From positions 1-64,000 of the forward strand of contig NC_007354.1 of the NCBI RefSeq assembly GCF_000012565.1: a DNA stretch of 64,000 nucleotides. The letters run 5' to 3'. The notes beneath the pieces are model-generated. The model saw nothing but the letters and a program-made list of their open reading frames with translations, had not been told where the DNA came from and did not search any database. Position numbers and translations under genes: made by a program. The DNA comes from Ehrlichia canis str. Jake (GTDB lineage: Bacteria; Pseudomonadota; Alphaproteobacteria; Rickettsiales; Anaplasmataceae). Numbering within the stretch: position 1 is the stretch's first letter; every line of letters begins with the position of its first letter. Positions 49,085 to 58,329 of the stretch are shown here, one piece after another.

Positions 49085-49714
49085 ATGATTAGTAATTTTA
49101 TCTGTAAATTGTTTTTTATTAGTTTGTTTTTTCTATTTAACAATGCTTTTGGGTACGACAGTACTGAAGCTTGTAATGAGTATATTAGGCCATGCTATTT
49201 TATTGTTACATTAAAGAATCAAATTGAAATTATTACTCAAGAGATCAAAGATAAAGCTGAATTGTATGCTGGCATTCAATCTATAGTTGATAGAGTGCTT
49301 GATATAAGAGAAATTTCTAAGTTTATTGCAGGATCATATTGGAATACAATGTCTACCGATGAGCAAGAAAAGTTTGTTAATGAATATGGTCAATACGTTA
49401 AACGAATGTATAGTAAACAATTATGTAAGTATTCTACCTATGATATGAGTATTTTATCTGTTAAAAATCCAAAAGAAGGTCACTATCTAATTAACACTAG
49501 ATTATCAAGTGAAAATGATAATCATAATTTTATAATAGTTGAGTTTAAGCTAATAAGCGCTGGTGATGGATTTTTGTTATCTGATCTAAGGGTTAATAAT
49601 GCTATTAGTTTATCTGTAACTCAGCGTTCTATGATTAAGAATATAGTGAGTAAGCAAGGTATTGATGGTATGCTCAGTTATTTTCAATCAGAAAATTCTG
49701 CTGCTAAATACTAA
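49085..49714 (+). CDS. mlaC: MlaC/Ttg2D-family periplasmic phospholipid-binding protein
   Basis: Periplasmic carrier of the Mla lipid-transport system. The protein of 209 residues has a signal peptide (hydrophobic ICKLFFISLFFLFNNAFG). The family body follows: LYAGIQSIVDRVLDIREISKFIAGSYWNTMSTDEQEKFVNEYGQYV (about 60-105, with the usual Y-W/F region), then VEFKLISAGDGFLLSDLRVNNAISLSVTQRSMIKNI and a final GIDGMLSYFQ. The frame opens at GTG 49076; ATG 49085 is preferred. mlaE and mlaF are 13 kb away at the window end. Confidence 0.87.
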   Translation: MISNFICKLFFISLFFLFNNAFGYDSTEACNEYIRPCYFIVTLKNQIEIITQEIKDKAELYAGIQSIVDRVLDIREISKFIAGSYWNTMSTDEQEKFVNEYGQYVKRMYSKQLCKYSTYDMSILSVKNPKEGHYLINTRLSSENDNHNFIIVEFKLISAGDGFLLSDLRVNNAISLSVTQRSMIKNIVSKQGIDGMLSYFQSENSAAKY

Positions 49715-50130
49715 ATTTTCTGCCAATAATGCATAAGTTAAATTGAAAGTTACATCAATATCTATCATTTTCTTATCATGATCAGTTTTGTTGTAACATT
49801 TATGAAGATAGAGTAGCTGCTGTCAGCATGGTATTTTGCTTTAATTTAACAATTATGCTGACTTGAGAGATATATTGATATTCTTGCGCTACCAACAGCA
49901 AACTTCACTATCTTTAAATTTAAATAAAGTTCTCTTCTACTGCAGCAATTTTAACTGTTATTCAGTAAATGATCCCATGGGAATATATAATGGAATTAAG
50001 GAGAATTACTGAGTTGGTAGTTAATTACCATTAGCTACTAATAGTAAACTTATGTGATACAGAGAAAATTACTAGAAGCTGTAAGCACTACATGTAATGC
50101 TAACCTACTAAACTTTACTATTGCACAAAA
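49715..50130. other. Gap between mlaC and rpsT
   Basis: No gene seen. An 8-bp inverted repeat GTCAGCAT/ATGCTGAC lies at 49822-49829 and 49855-49862 without a T-run. Confidence 0.5.
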
Positions 50131-50418
50131 TTATAAAGCTTTTGCTTGTTGTTGTAAGTCAAAAGTTTTTAACTTTAAAGCCATACGACTAATTTTTCTT
50201 GCTGCAGTATTTCTATGTATAATTTTCTTATTGACACACTTATGCAAATTTGACTCAGCTTTTTTGAAAGTTTCAACCATGAGCTCCTTATTCCCTGCAG
50301 CTAAAGCTAATAAAAACTTCTTTACATAGTTATGCGCTCTACTTTTTCGCATACGATTTACCATAGTGCGTTTTTTTATTACTTTAATCATTTTTTTAGC
50401 ACTTGGGTGATTTGCCAT
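50131..50418 (-). CDS. rpsT: 30S ribosomal protein S20
   Basis: Small basic ribosomal protein binding 16S rRNA. It starts MANHPSAKKMIKVIKKRTMVNRMRKSR, the standard S20 start, so I use ATG 50418 and not the upstream in-frame starts. The three-helix protein of 95 residues ends with the family's KGIIHRNTAARKKSRL-like KKIIHRNTAARKISRMALKL. Monocistronic. Confidence 0.95.
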   Translation of the reverse strand: MANHPSAKKMIKVIKKRTMVNRMRKSRAHNYVKKFLLALAAGNKELMVETFKKAESNLHKCVNKKIIHRNTAARKISRMALKLKTFDLQQQAKAL

Positions 50419-50578
50419 ACTTAAATAACCTATCTTATACTTAATCATTATAACTCTATAAGTAAATTTTAATCAATGCAAGAGCTTTTATATTTTTGTA
50501 ATATTTAGAACGAATATGTAAAAGACAATCATTATACTTTAGAATATAAAGCATTTCTTTTGAATAGCAGATAGTTTT

Positions 50579-51301
50579 TCATAGAGAGTTTTGCTGTAAA
50601 GCTTCTTTAATTAATGAATTGCTTGCTGTTGAAATTCTTGTTTCAAGTTCATTTGTAAATTCTTGTTTACTTAATCCTGGATAGATCGGTGGTAGAATTT
50701 GTATAATAGCTTTGCCTGGTCTTTTTTTAAATGATAAAATACTAGCTGGCCAGAATAAGCCAGTATTAACTGCTACTGGTACAATGGGGATTGATAATTG
50801 ATTGTATATGGCTGTTATACCTGGTTTTATACTAATTTTTTCTCCTGGTATTGTTCTTGACCCTTGCGGAAAAACTATAACCGTCCTTCCTTCTTTTACA
50901 CGTGATTTTGTTGCACTTAGCATATGTTTTAAAGCTTGGATTTTTTGTTGACGATTGATGAATATCATTTTTATTAGCATAAAATATAGGCCAAAGAACG
51001 GCAAATATCTGAGTTCTTTTTTAAGAACATATACTGGATCCTTAAGTGTAGTAAATAATATTAATGTTTCTAAAGGAGATTGATGTTCTGATGCAATAAT
51101 GTACGAGGAGTCATCTGGTAAATTTTCATAGCCTCGTATTTCATAGTCTACTTTGTCTATAGTTTTGCACAAGAATAATATTACCTTTATACCATAAACT
51201 GAACACTTTATTTTTAATGACATTGGGAATATTAGATATAATGGAAGAATCGTTATGGCATGCAGTATTGTAAAAAGCACTGATAATATATAGAATAACA
51301 T
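50579..51301 (-). CDS. plsC: 1-acyl-sn-glycerol-3-phosphate acyltransferase
   Basis: Makes phosphatidic acid from lysophosphatidic acid. From ATG 51301 the protein is 240 residues, with an N-terminal membrane helix. Acyltransferase motifs are SEHQSPLETLIL near 70 (HX4E in place of HX4D), PFFGLYFMLIKMIFINR, VIVFPQGSRTIPGE (FPEGTR-type with Gln) and PIVPVAVNTG. The frame continues upstream to 51433, but the added 44 residues have no family match. plsY is at 8415. Confidence 0.9.
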   Translation of the reverse strand: MLFYILSVLFTILHAITILPLYLIFPMSLKIKCSVYGIKVILFLCKTIDKVDYEIRGYENLPDDSSYIIASEHQSPLETLILFTTLKDPVYVLKKELRYLPFFGLYFMLIKMIFINRQQKIQALKHMLSATKSRVKEGRTVIVFPQGSRTIPGEKISIKPGITAIYNQLSIPIVPVAVNTGLFWPASILSFKKRPGKAIIQILPPIYPGLSKQEFTNELETRISTASNSLIKEALQQNSL

Positions 51302-52386
51302 TACGAGTTCAACATTAGTTTTATGCAGTATGATATAATCTGTAGTACTAGACAACAAATAGTTTTTGATATTGTGGCAGTAAATGTCAGTGTTGCTTAC
51401 CCATAATTTATATCTATATTGCAAGGTTACCACTTAATAAAGTTAAAGTAATCAAACATTTGAACGTTATATTGGTATTGGCTATATTTACCAAAGCTAT
51501 GGAATATATACTGTATATTTTGTTATTTTAATGAGATTGAGAATATTAAAAATGAATCTTGAGTAGTAGTTTCAATTTGGTTTTTTAATGTAACAATAAA
51601 ATAGCATGACACATATTTGTGTGTGGATTTGATATGAAAGACTCCATAAAGAATCAGAAGTACTGTTTTGCGTGCTTTCTGTATTGACTTCTCAACATGC
51701 TCATTATGAGTTTCAGTACTATGGCACACAAAAGCATTGTTGAGTGGGAAAAGCAAACTAGTAACAGACAATTGACAGATGAACTATTAACGTCACTTAA
51801 AATACTGATATAATAAAACTTTTGCTTTGTCATCAATAACAATACATTGAACAAATATATGTTGATATTGTTTTCAGTTTTCAAACTGTACTGACGTTAT
51901 TTTTTAGCTTTGCAGCCAATGTGGTGTTTCTATTTCTTATGTATTTCTAGTACATACTTAGTAAGTATTACAAAGGTATTTATATCATCTTCTATGTTTG
52001 ATCATGTACTGGTACGGAAATTTTGCCAAAGAGTGTTTGTAATATGAGTATTTCTATGGAAAAATCAGGTAAAGCTTACAAATTTTGCAATACATTTACC
52101 CAGTGTTAAGTAAACAATAATCTGCTATGATTTACAGTATATTGTTATGTGTGTTTGTCAGTCACTTAATTGGTTTCCATGATGAGTAGTGTTTATTAGT
52201 AGTATTTAAATTTGTATTGTAGGGAGTGTGTTATTAATGTGTAGTAGAATATCAAATAATAAAAGAAGTGACCTGCAGTATTTTAACTAAAATCTGAAAA
52301 CTACATTGTGAATCTTGATATGTTAATGTTTGTTTCATATAATGTTATAAGGTGTATTTTGAGAGCAAACAATTGTAAGGGAATAA
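51302..52386. other. 1.1-kb gap containing chimeric gene fragments
   Basis: Besides the mlaC/recF chimera (51545-51865) no other gene is seen. 51870-52386 shows nothing I recognise. Confidence 0.6.
51545..51865 (-). pseudogene. Displaced mlaC 5' copy interrupted by a recF fragment
   Basis: The minus strand carries the mlaC 5' flank, the signal-peptide end (LLFPLNNAFVCHSTETHNEH, compare LFFLFNNAFGYDSTEACNEY) and then CYFIVTLKNQIETTTQ (compare CYFIVTLKNQIEIITQ). Between these lies 51616-51689, which matches recF 55145-55218 at 70 of 74 bases. The joined frame stays open for 82 codons (51523-51771). The recF part is read out of its native frame, so the middle is novel peptide. Expression is unknown. 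Confidence 0.88.
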
Positions 52387-52944
52387 ATGTCAGTTTTACC
52401 AATCGTTACTGTTCCTGATAAAAGATTATCACTGTGCTCTGAAGAAGTAAGAGAAGTAGATCAGTCAGTAAAGAAGTTAGTTGATGACATGTTCGAAGCA
52501 ATGCATGTTAATAAGGGCGTGGGATTGGCTGCTGTTCAAGTTGGTATTCATAAACGTGTTCTTGTTGTTGATGTGCCAGAAGAGTTTAGAGAGACTGATG
52601 ATATTACAAGTCAAATAGAGGGTTATGAGTTATGTGGTGGTCCTTACTGCATAATCAATCCTAAAATTGTTGATGCTTCACAAGAAAAAGTTACGTTGAG
52701 GGAAGGATGTTTGTCTGTTCCTGATTATTTTGATTATGTGGTACGCCCTCAGTATGTTACGGTTCAATACTTGGACTATAATGGCAATGAATGTATAATA
52801 AAAGCACAAGGATGGCTTGCTAGATGTTTAGAACATGAAATTGACCATTTGAATGGAATTGTATTCTTAAAATATCTATCTAAGTTTAAACGTGATTTTG
52901 CAATAGGAAAAGTCAAAAAAATGAGAAAATCTAACATTTCATGA
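52387..52944 (+). CDS. def: Peptide deformylase
   Basis: Removes the formyl group from nascent proteins. The 185-residue metalloenzyme has all three motifs: GVGLAAVQVG near 45-54 (GxGxAAxQ), EGCLSVP near 105-111 with the metal Cys, and HEIDHLNG near 152-159 with the metal His pair and catalytic Glu. The next gene starts 4 bases after its stop, so the two form an operon. Confidence 0.96.
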   Translation: MSVLPIVTVPDKRLSLCSEEVREVDQSVKKLVDDMFEAMHVNKGVGLAAVQVGIHKRVLVVDVPEEFRETDDITSQIEGYELCGGPYCIINPKIVDASQEKVTLREGCLSVPDYFDYVVRPQYVTVQYLDYNGNECIIKAQGWLARCLEHEIDHLNGIVFLKYLSKFKRDFAIGKVKKMRKSNIS

Positions 52945-52948
52945 TTAT

Positions 52949-53746
52949 GTGGTGTTTGTTGTGGATGATTTAGACTTATTAGAAGTGTTAAAGTTTTATC
53001 ATGAAAATGGTGTTGATTGTACATTAGAAGATATACAATATCATGTTTTAAAAAATAAAAACCTATCCTTGCAGGATACTGATAGTATAAAGTCTAACCT
53101 AGAAGGGAAAAAGATAAGTATGAAAGAAAATACTGAAACCTACTATTTGTTAAAAGCTCAAAGTCTTGCTGAAAAATGTAATAATATAGAGCAATTAAAA
53201 AGTGCGATAGAATCCTTTGATGGGTGTGATATAAAAAACTTAGCAACCAATACTGTGTTTGCTGATGGTAATCCAAAAGCAGAGATGATGTTAATAGGAG
53301 AAGCGCCAGGTGCAAATGAGGATTTAAAAGGTATTCCATTCTGTGGTGCTAGTGGGATGTTGCTTGATAAAATGTTAAAAGCAATAGGGTTTGATAGAAC
53401 TACTGTATATATTAGTAATGCTGTGTTTTGGCGTCCTCCTGGTAATAGAAGGCCAACAGACTTTGAAATAGCAGTATGTAAGCCTTTTGTAGAAAAACAT
53501 ATTGCATTGATTATACCTAAAATGTTAGTACTGGTTGGAAGCACTGCATGTTATGCTATGCTTGATTCTAAAAATCCAATATCTAAGCTTAGAGGCAGGT
53601 TTCATTTATATAATAACCAATTTTTACAGAACAGTATTACTACAAGTATTATATTTCACCCATCGTATTTACTACGTCAACCAATGCAAAAACGTATTGC
53701 ATGGGAGGATTTAAAGCAAATAAAGCGTTATTTTGATGGTTTATGA
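52949..53746 (+). CDS. Uracil-DNA glycosylase, family 4 type
   Basis: Base-excision repair enzyme removing uracil from DNA. The 265-residue protein has an N-terminal extension (1-85), then FDGCDIKNLATNTVFADGNPKAEMMLIGEAPGANED (motif A GEAPGxxED near 118), GIPFCGASGMLLDKML, ISNAVFWRPPGNRRPT and the C-terminal HPSYLLRQP (motif B). The candidate cluster Cys near positions 92, 133 and 160 resemble the alphaproteobacterial form. The start is GTG 52949 or a nearby GTG (52952, 52961); there is no ATG. Coupled to def. Confidence 0.9.
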   Translation: MVFVVDDLDLLEVLKFYHENGVDCTLEDIQYHVLKNKNLSLQDTDSIKSNLEGKKISMKENTETYYLLKAQSLAEKCNNIEQLKSAIESFDGCDIKNLATNTVFADGNPKAEMMLIGEAPGANEDLKGIPFCGASGMLLDKMLKAIGFDRTTVYISNAVFWRPPGNRRPTDFEIAVCKPFVEKHIALIIPKMLVLVGSTACYAMLDSKNPISKLRGRFHLYNNQFLQNSITTSIIFHPSYLLRQPMQKRIAWEDLKQIKRYFDGL

Positions 53747-54278
53747 TGTAATTTGTACATGTAACATATTTATATTTAAGATATTGTTTATCTTAGGTTT
53801 ACCTATTATTTGATTTTAAATGTATAGTACAAATCACAACACGATAAACTCCATTCCATCATGAAAGATATGAGATCAAGACAATGTAGGCTTGTTGAGA
53901 GTTTTGCTTTTTGTCTTTATTTAAAACTCATCGTTATGTTAATAAGTAGCTAGTATTGAAATAAGTTGGTATTTTCTTGATTGTATATTGAAACTGGTGG
54001 TTTAAAATTATTTCATTTGTGGTTAGAAATTGCAGATGCTAGCATCTTAAGTTTGTCTGTTGTGATAAATTTCATTATTAAACAATACCGATCCATCTTA
54101 GCCTTTTATTTTTTTACTTTCATTTAAAATAATAGTTATCTTGATATATCAACTGATATTGAAATATCTTACAGTGAACAGTAAGTAATATATTTTATTA
54201 CTGTCAAATGTTGCTTTATAAAATGTATAACGCACTATGCTTATTATTTTAAAATGCATTTTGACGGTGCATAAATTG
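53747..54278. other. Gap after the uracil-DNA glycosylase gene
   Basis: About 530 bases with no supportable gene, RNA or clear repeat. Confidence 0.5.
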
Positions 54279-55397
54279 TTATGTCAAAAGTATTGCTGTA
54301 TTGTTTATTATATGAAAAAATTTAAAATATTCTCTATATTTTGCAAAATTTTGTTGTGTAAGATCAATATCTGTTAACCATACTTGGCATTTTATGTTTA
54401 TTATAGTTTCTATCAGTTTTTCTTGATGAAATGCATCCAAGTGAGACATTACGTCATCTAGTAATAATATAGGATATTCCCCAATATTTTGTTTAGCTAT
54501 TACAGAAGATAAAATGAGTGACAATAATAAAATTTTTTGTTCTCCAGTTGAACAGTTGTTGGCTATGAGGGTTTTTTCTAAGTGAAATATTTGAAAATTA
54601 TCATTATGAACTCCAAAACTCACTAAATTACTTAATGAATCTTTAGCCCTATTTTTTTTTAAGTGCTCTTTATATAGTTCAATTGAATCTTCTTGATCTA
54701 ATAAGTCAAATACTTGACTTTGAATTTTTATGACAGCTTTAAAAAAAGCATTGGAGTGACTGTTTTGAGATAAACTGCTTTGTAGTATTTGCATAACATT
54801 AAATCTTGTACGTGCAATGTTAATACCATTTTCCGCAATAATGCTCTCTAAACTTGATAACCAAAAATTATCTGTAGAGTTATTATGTAATAATCTACTT
54901 CTCTCTTGTTTTGCTTTATTGTATTTTATAATGTATGAGGCATATTTTGTATCAAAAATATGTGTTATCCTGTCAAAAAATCTTAATCTTTCACTTTGTG
55001 ACTTTAAAAATATATGATCCAATTGTGGTATCAACCATGTAATGCTTATAATCTTGTGTAGTGTAATATAATTTTGGCTTTTGTTACTAATGATAATATT
55101 ACGTTGCTTATTATTCCGTGAAATTACAATTGGATAAATACCATTTTGTGTGTGGATTTGATATGAAAGACTCCATGGAGAATCAGAAGTACTATTTTGC
55201 ATGCTTTCTGTATTGACTCCTCTAATACCTGTACCTTTTGATAATAAAGAAATAGCTTCTAGTATATTTGTTTTTCCAGCCCCATTTTTGCCCAATAGTA
55301 CAACTGATTTACTAGAAGTATCCAGTTCAAGGTTTGAGTAATTGCGAAAGTTTACTAATCGCAAATTGTTTATATAGGATTTTTCTATAGGTGGCAT
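54279..55397 (-). CDS. recF: DNA repair protein RecF
   Basis: SMC-like ATPase loading RecA at gaps. The 372-residue protein has INNLRLVNFRNYSNLEL at the N-terminus, Walker A LLGKNGAGKTNILEAI near 33-48, SERLRFFDRIT (RRxFLDR-like), the signature STGEQKILLLSL near 285, and Walker B PILLLDDVMSHLDAFHQEKL. Length is normal. A 74-base internal part (55145-55218) also occurs in the chimera at 51.6 kb. Confidence 0.95.
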   Translation of the reverse strand: MPPIEKSYINNLRLVNFRNYSNLELDTSSKSVVLLGKNGAGKTNILEAISLLSKGTGIRGVNTESMQNSTSDSPWSLSYQIHTQNGIYPIVISRNNKQRNIIISNKSQNYITLHKIISITWLIPQLDHIFLKSQSERLRFFDRITHIFDTKYASYIIKYNKAKQERSRLLHNNSTDNFWLSSLESIIAENGINIARTRFNVMQILQSSLSQNSHSNAFFKAVIKIQSQVFDLLDQEDSIELYKEHLKKNRAKDSLSNLVSFGVHNDNFQIFHLEKTLIANNCSTGEQKILLLSLILSSVIAKQNIGEYPILLLDDVMSHLDAFHQEKLIETIINIKCQVWLTDIDLTQQNFAKYREYFKFFHIINNTAILLT

Positions 55398-56363
55398 CTA
55401 ATAATCTTCCTTTTTGTTTAGAGTAAAAATTGTATACTTATATTAATTTTTTCTGCAAGAACTACTCATTTATTATATGCTGTACCATAGAAAGTTTTGT
55501 ATTAATCTTAAGTATTTGAGTGATACAGTTCTTGTATTACATATATTAAGTGTCAATTATATATTTAGAAAATTTTTTAAAACATATAGATTAGTTGATG
55601 CATATATTCTGTATAGGTATAAATTTCATGTGTGAAACCTTGTAAAGCAATAAAATTTACTACTGTATAGCTTATTTTGAAGTATTTCATTGTATTTAAC
55701 TTATAATTTTTGTAATTTGAAAATTAGCTGTGTTTGCAGTTGATTTTACTATTTCAATCCTATAACATGTTTAAAGATATTAGCTACTAGCTTAGTTATA
55801 AAGCACCTTATACCAAACATAATTGCTTTATCCATGTGTAGCTATTGTATGTTTTGTTGTTGAATACATTATAGTGGGTTGATCTTTTCAAGTATTGTTT
55901 TACTTGTACTATATAAACAATGTAAGAACCATATATAGGTTTATCTTTTCTGTGAATCTAGTGTTTACTTAAAGTTAGAAACTTAGTTTTCAAAACATAT
56001 CAGAACACAAGAATTTGCAGGCATACTTAGGTTTTACTATGAGGGTCCTATAAAGTAATTATTTCTAGAATATGCGACCTGTTTCCTACTAATACGTAAA
56101 GTTTCATTATTACAAATGTCATGTCTTACACACGATATCAGTCCCTCTTTTTGCAGTGGTGCCATTTATAGGATAACTAGAAATTATCTGCAAAATTATT
56201 GTGTAATAATCTACTCTCTATTTACAAGTAGACGATGTAATAACTACATAATGGTTTGATTTTTTCTGGAAATCTAATATCTAGAGAATAGAGACCTTAG
56301 TTTTCATTTTCAAAAACATATCGTAGCACAAGAGTTGACAGGATATATTAAGTGTGATTTAAA
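55398..56363. other. Gap between argF and recF, partly argF-derived
   Basis: The right 570 bases hold two decayed copies of the argF 3' end. Nothing is recognised in 55398-55790. Confidence 0.6.
55790..56363 (-). repeat. Two decayed tandem copies of the argF 3' end
   Basis: Plus-strand landmarks recur. TAAACAATGTAAGAAC of argF (56493) is exact at 55913 and diverged at 56229. GAATATGTAATCTGTTTTC (56399) appears as GAATATGCGACCTGTTTCC at 56072. A phrase with TTAGTTTTCAAAACATAT occurs near 55980 and 56293 and corresponds to argF near 56575. Periods are about 316 and 264. Each copy therefore spans the last 230 or so bases of argF plus flank. Confidence 0.8.
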
Positions 56364-57275
56364 CTATAATAGATTTAAACACCATAACATAATCGCTTTT
56401 TGAATATGTAATCTGTTTTCTGCTTCATCAAATATATATGAGTTTAGTCCATCTATTATCTCAGATGTTACTTCTTCTCCTCTATGTGCAGGTAAACAAT
56501 GTAAGAACATATAGTTAGGTTTAGCTTTTTCTAGAAGTTTAGCATTTACTTGATAATTGAAGAATTCAGTTTTTATTTTGTTTTCAAAACCCATTGAAAC
56601 CCATGAATCTGTAGTTATTATATCTGCATCTGGAATGATATCATAGGGGTTTTTGTTGTATACAACATTTGCTCCTTTTTCATTTACAAGTTTAAGCAAT
56701 AGGTCAAGGTTTTCTGAATATTCTAAAGTTGAAATATTCAGTTTGAAATTTAATACTGTTGCAGCATGTATCCAAGATACTAACATATTATTAAAATCTC
56801 CAATCCAACTTACTGTTGCATTCTCTATAGGACCCATTTTTTCTTCGTAAGTCATAATGTCAGCTAAAACTTGACATGGGTGACTATGCTGTGTAAGACT
56901 ATTGATCACTGGTACTGTACTATACTTATTTAATTCAAGTAGAGAATCATGCTCTAATATTCTTATGACTATTAAGTCAACGTATCTTGATAAAACTTTA
57001 GCTGTATCGTGAATACATTCCCCTCTTATTAATTGAGTATCTTTTCCATTGAGAGTAATAGCATTTCCGCCTAATTGATTAACACCTACTTCAAATGATA
57101 TCCTTGTCCGTGTTGATGGTTGAAGGAATATTAAGGCTATATTTTTGTTGCTTAAATGTTTACTATACTGGTTAGGGTTTTTTTTGATTATAGCACCGTA
57201 ATTCAAAATTGTGTTTAGCTCTTCTTTTGTATGTAAATTAAGATCTATGAAAGAATGAATATTTTGTTTATTCAT
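56364..57275 (-). CDS. argF: Ornithine carbamoyltransferase
   Basis: Forms citrulline from ornithine and carbamoyl phosphate. The 303-residue protein has the carbamoyl-phosphate site STRTRISFE near 56, HPCQVLADIMT, the ornithine site DSWVSMGFE, and HCLPAHRGEEV near 261. Length is normal. It lies 19 bases after the stop of the small membrane protein gene. Confidence 0.95.
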   Translation of the reverse strand: MNKQNIHSFIDLNLHTKEELNTILNYGAIIKKNPNQYSKHLSNKNIALIFLQPSTRTRISFEVGVNQLGGNAITLNGKDTQLIRGECIHDTAKVLSRYVDLIVIRILEHDSLLELNKYSTVPVINSLTQHSHPCQVLADIMTYEEKMGPIENATVSWIGDFNNMLVSWIHAATVLNFKLNISTLEYSENLDLLLKLVNEKGANVVYNKNPYDIIPDADIITTDSWVSMGFENKIKTEFFNYQVNAKLLEKAKPNYMFLHCLPAHRGEEVTSEIIDGLNSYIFDEAENRLHIQKAIMLWCLNLL

Positions 57276-57294
57276 AATATTTTATAACCTAACT

Positions 57295-57402
57295 CTAGAA
57301 TTTAACTTTTACTATTGACGTAAAAAATAGTATAACCACTAAAATTATTAATAAAGATAATAGAATATAATTTTTACTTTTTTTGTCTTTTGAGATGCTC
57401 AC
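57295..57402 (-). CDS. Small single-pass membrane protein, possible cytochrome oxidase assembly factor (CoxF-like)
   Basis: 35-codon frame from GTG 57402 to TAG 57295-57297, with AAAGG nine bases before the start. The product is a basic N-terminus SISKDKKSKN, then one long hydrophobic helix YILLSLLIILVVILFF and a basic end TSIVKVKF. This resembles the short protein often found before ctaG in alphaproteobacterial oxidase operons (charged start, one helix, then V-T-I-V-K). No ctaG is adjacent, so the function is inference. It probably shares a transcript with argF. Confidence 0.55.
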   Translation of the reverse strand: MSISKDKKSKNYILLSLLIILVVILFFTSIVKVKF

Positions 57403-57607
57403 TAAAAAATGCCTTTGTTGTGTAAACTAGATATAAAAGAATGGGCATTTCAACATAAAACACGTATGATGTCAATAGTTTTTACTTGTGTATACTTGAT
57501 ACCTTATATTTATTGTTTAAGCAACTTAATTAATGTTGTTTCCTATACAAAGTTACACAATATACACAAGAGTTGGTTATAAACTTTAAATAGAAACAAA
57601 ATTTGAA

Positions 57608-58009
57608 TTATTGTGTAGATGAAAAATATCCTTTGAGTGAATACCATAGGTCCTTTAAGAAACTGCTTTCCTTTGAAGAACCAGGAGTTATATATCTGAT
57701 TTCTGATTCATCAGATTCTACTTTCTTGAGATTAATTGAATTCATGTTATTGAGTGTACTGTCAGTACTACTAGTGCTACTGTTGCTACTGCTACTGTTG
57801 TTAGTGCTGATACTGCTGATACTACTGCTATCACTGATATTACTGCTATTACTTGGTGGGGTACTTGTAGTAGCTTGTATTTTATCTTCGAAGCTAGTTT
57901 TGCTCCGTATGCTCTTAGTAGTAGCTGTTGTAGAAGTATTTTTCTTATTTTTAGTTTTTGATGTAGATTTTGTAGTTGGTGTTTTGCGTTTTGATAATGT
58001 AGTTGTCAT
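57608..58009 (-). CDS. Ser/Thr-rich low-complexity hypothetical protein
   Basis: 133-residue protein. The N-terminal 45 residues are Thr/Lys-rich and strongly basic (TLSKRKTPTTKSTSKTKNK). Residues about 48-88 are almost pure Ser, Asn, Thr and Ile. The end is ordinary-looking (SEIRYITPGSSKESSFLKDLWYSLKGYF). There is no signal peptide or membrane helix. The opposite strand is also open, as a Leu/Val-rich frame, which is a by-product of Ser/Thr codon repeats. The composition would fit a secreted or surface-exposed effector, but nothing proves it. Confidence 0.55.
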   Translation of the reverse strand: MTTTLSKRKTPTTKSTSKTKNKKNTSTTATTKSIRSKTSFEDKIQATTSTPPSNSSNISDSSSISSISTNNSSSSNSSTSSTDSTLNNMNSINLKKVESDESEIRYITPGSSKESSFLKDLWYSLKGYFSSTQ

Positions 58010-58329
58010 ATTAGTATACCAGTAATTATACCTAATTTAAATGTTAATGTTATTTTATTAAATAATAGATAATTTATGTGTCAAAAAACACTTACTAGTT
58101 AAGTTTGTGCTTTTGTGTGTTTAATCATGCTTGTTCAGTATGTTACTTTATATTGAGCATATGAGAGATTTTATTTATATATAGTAGGTTGTGATCGTTT
58201 ATGAATTCTTTTGTACCTCAAATTTATAAAAATTACTGAAAATTTTTAAATGTTCTTAATTGTGAAATTATATGTACTAATAGAGTTACAAAGTATAAAA
58301 TTTGTAAATTTTATATAACATATTTTATA
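58010..58329. other. AT-rich gap upstream of polA
   Basis: Divergent promoter region for polA and the Ser/Thr-rich gene. No specific element is clear. Confidence 0.45.

Noticed and set aside
53861-53953. 30-codon frame starting ATGAAAGATATGAG
   Set aside because: No ribosome-binding site, no recognisable composition, and very short in AT-rich noncoding DNA.
57603-58025. Leu/Val-rich plus-strand frame opposite the Ser/Thr-rich gene
   Set aside because: The run of Leu and Val is what the complement of AGT/AGC/ACT codons gives; the minus-strand product has a more gene-like C-terminus. Not fully excluded.
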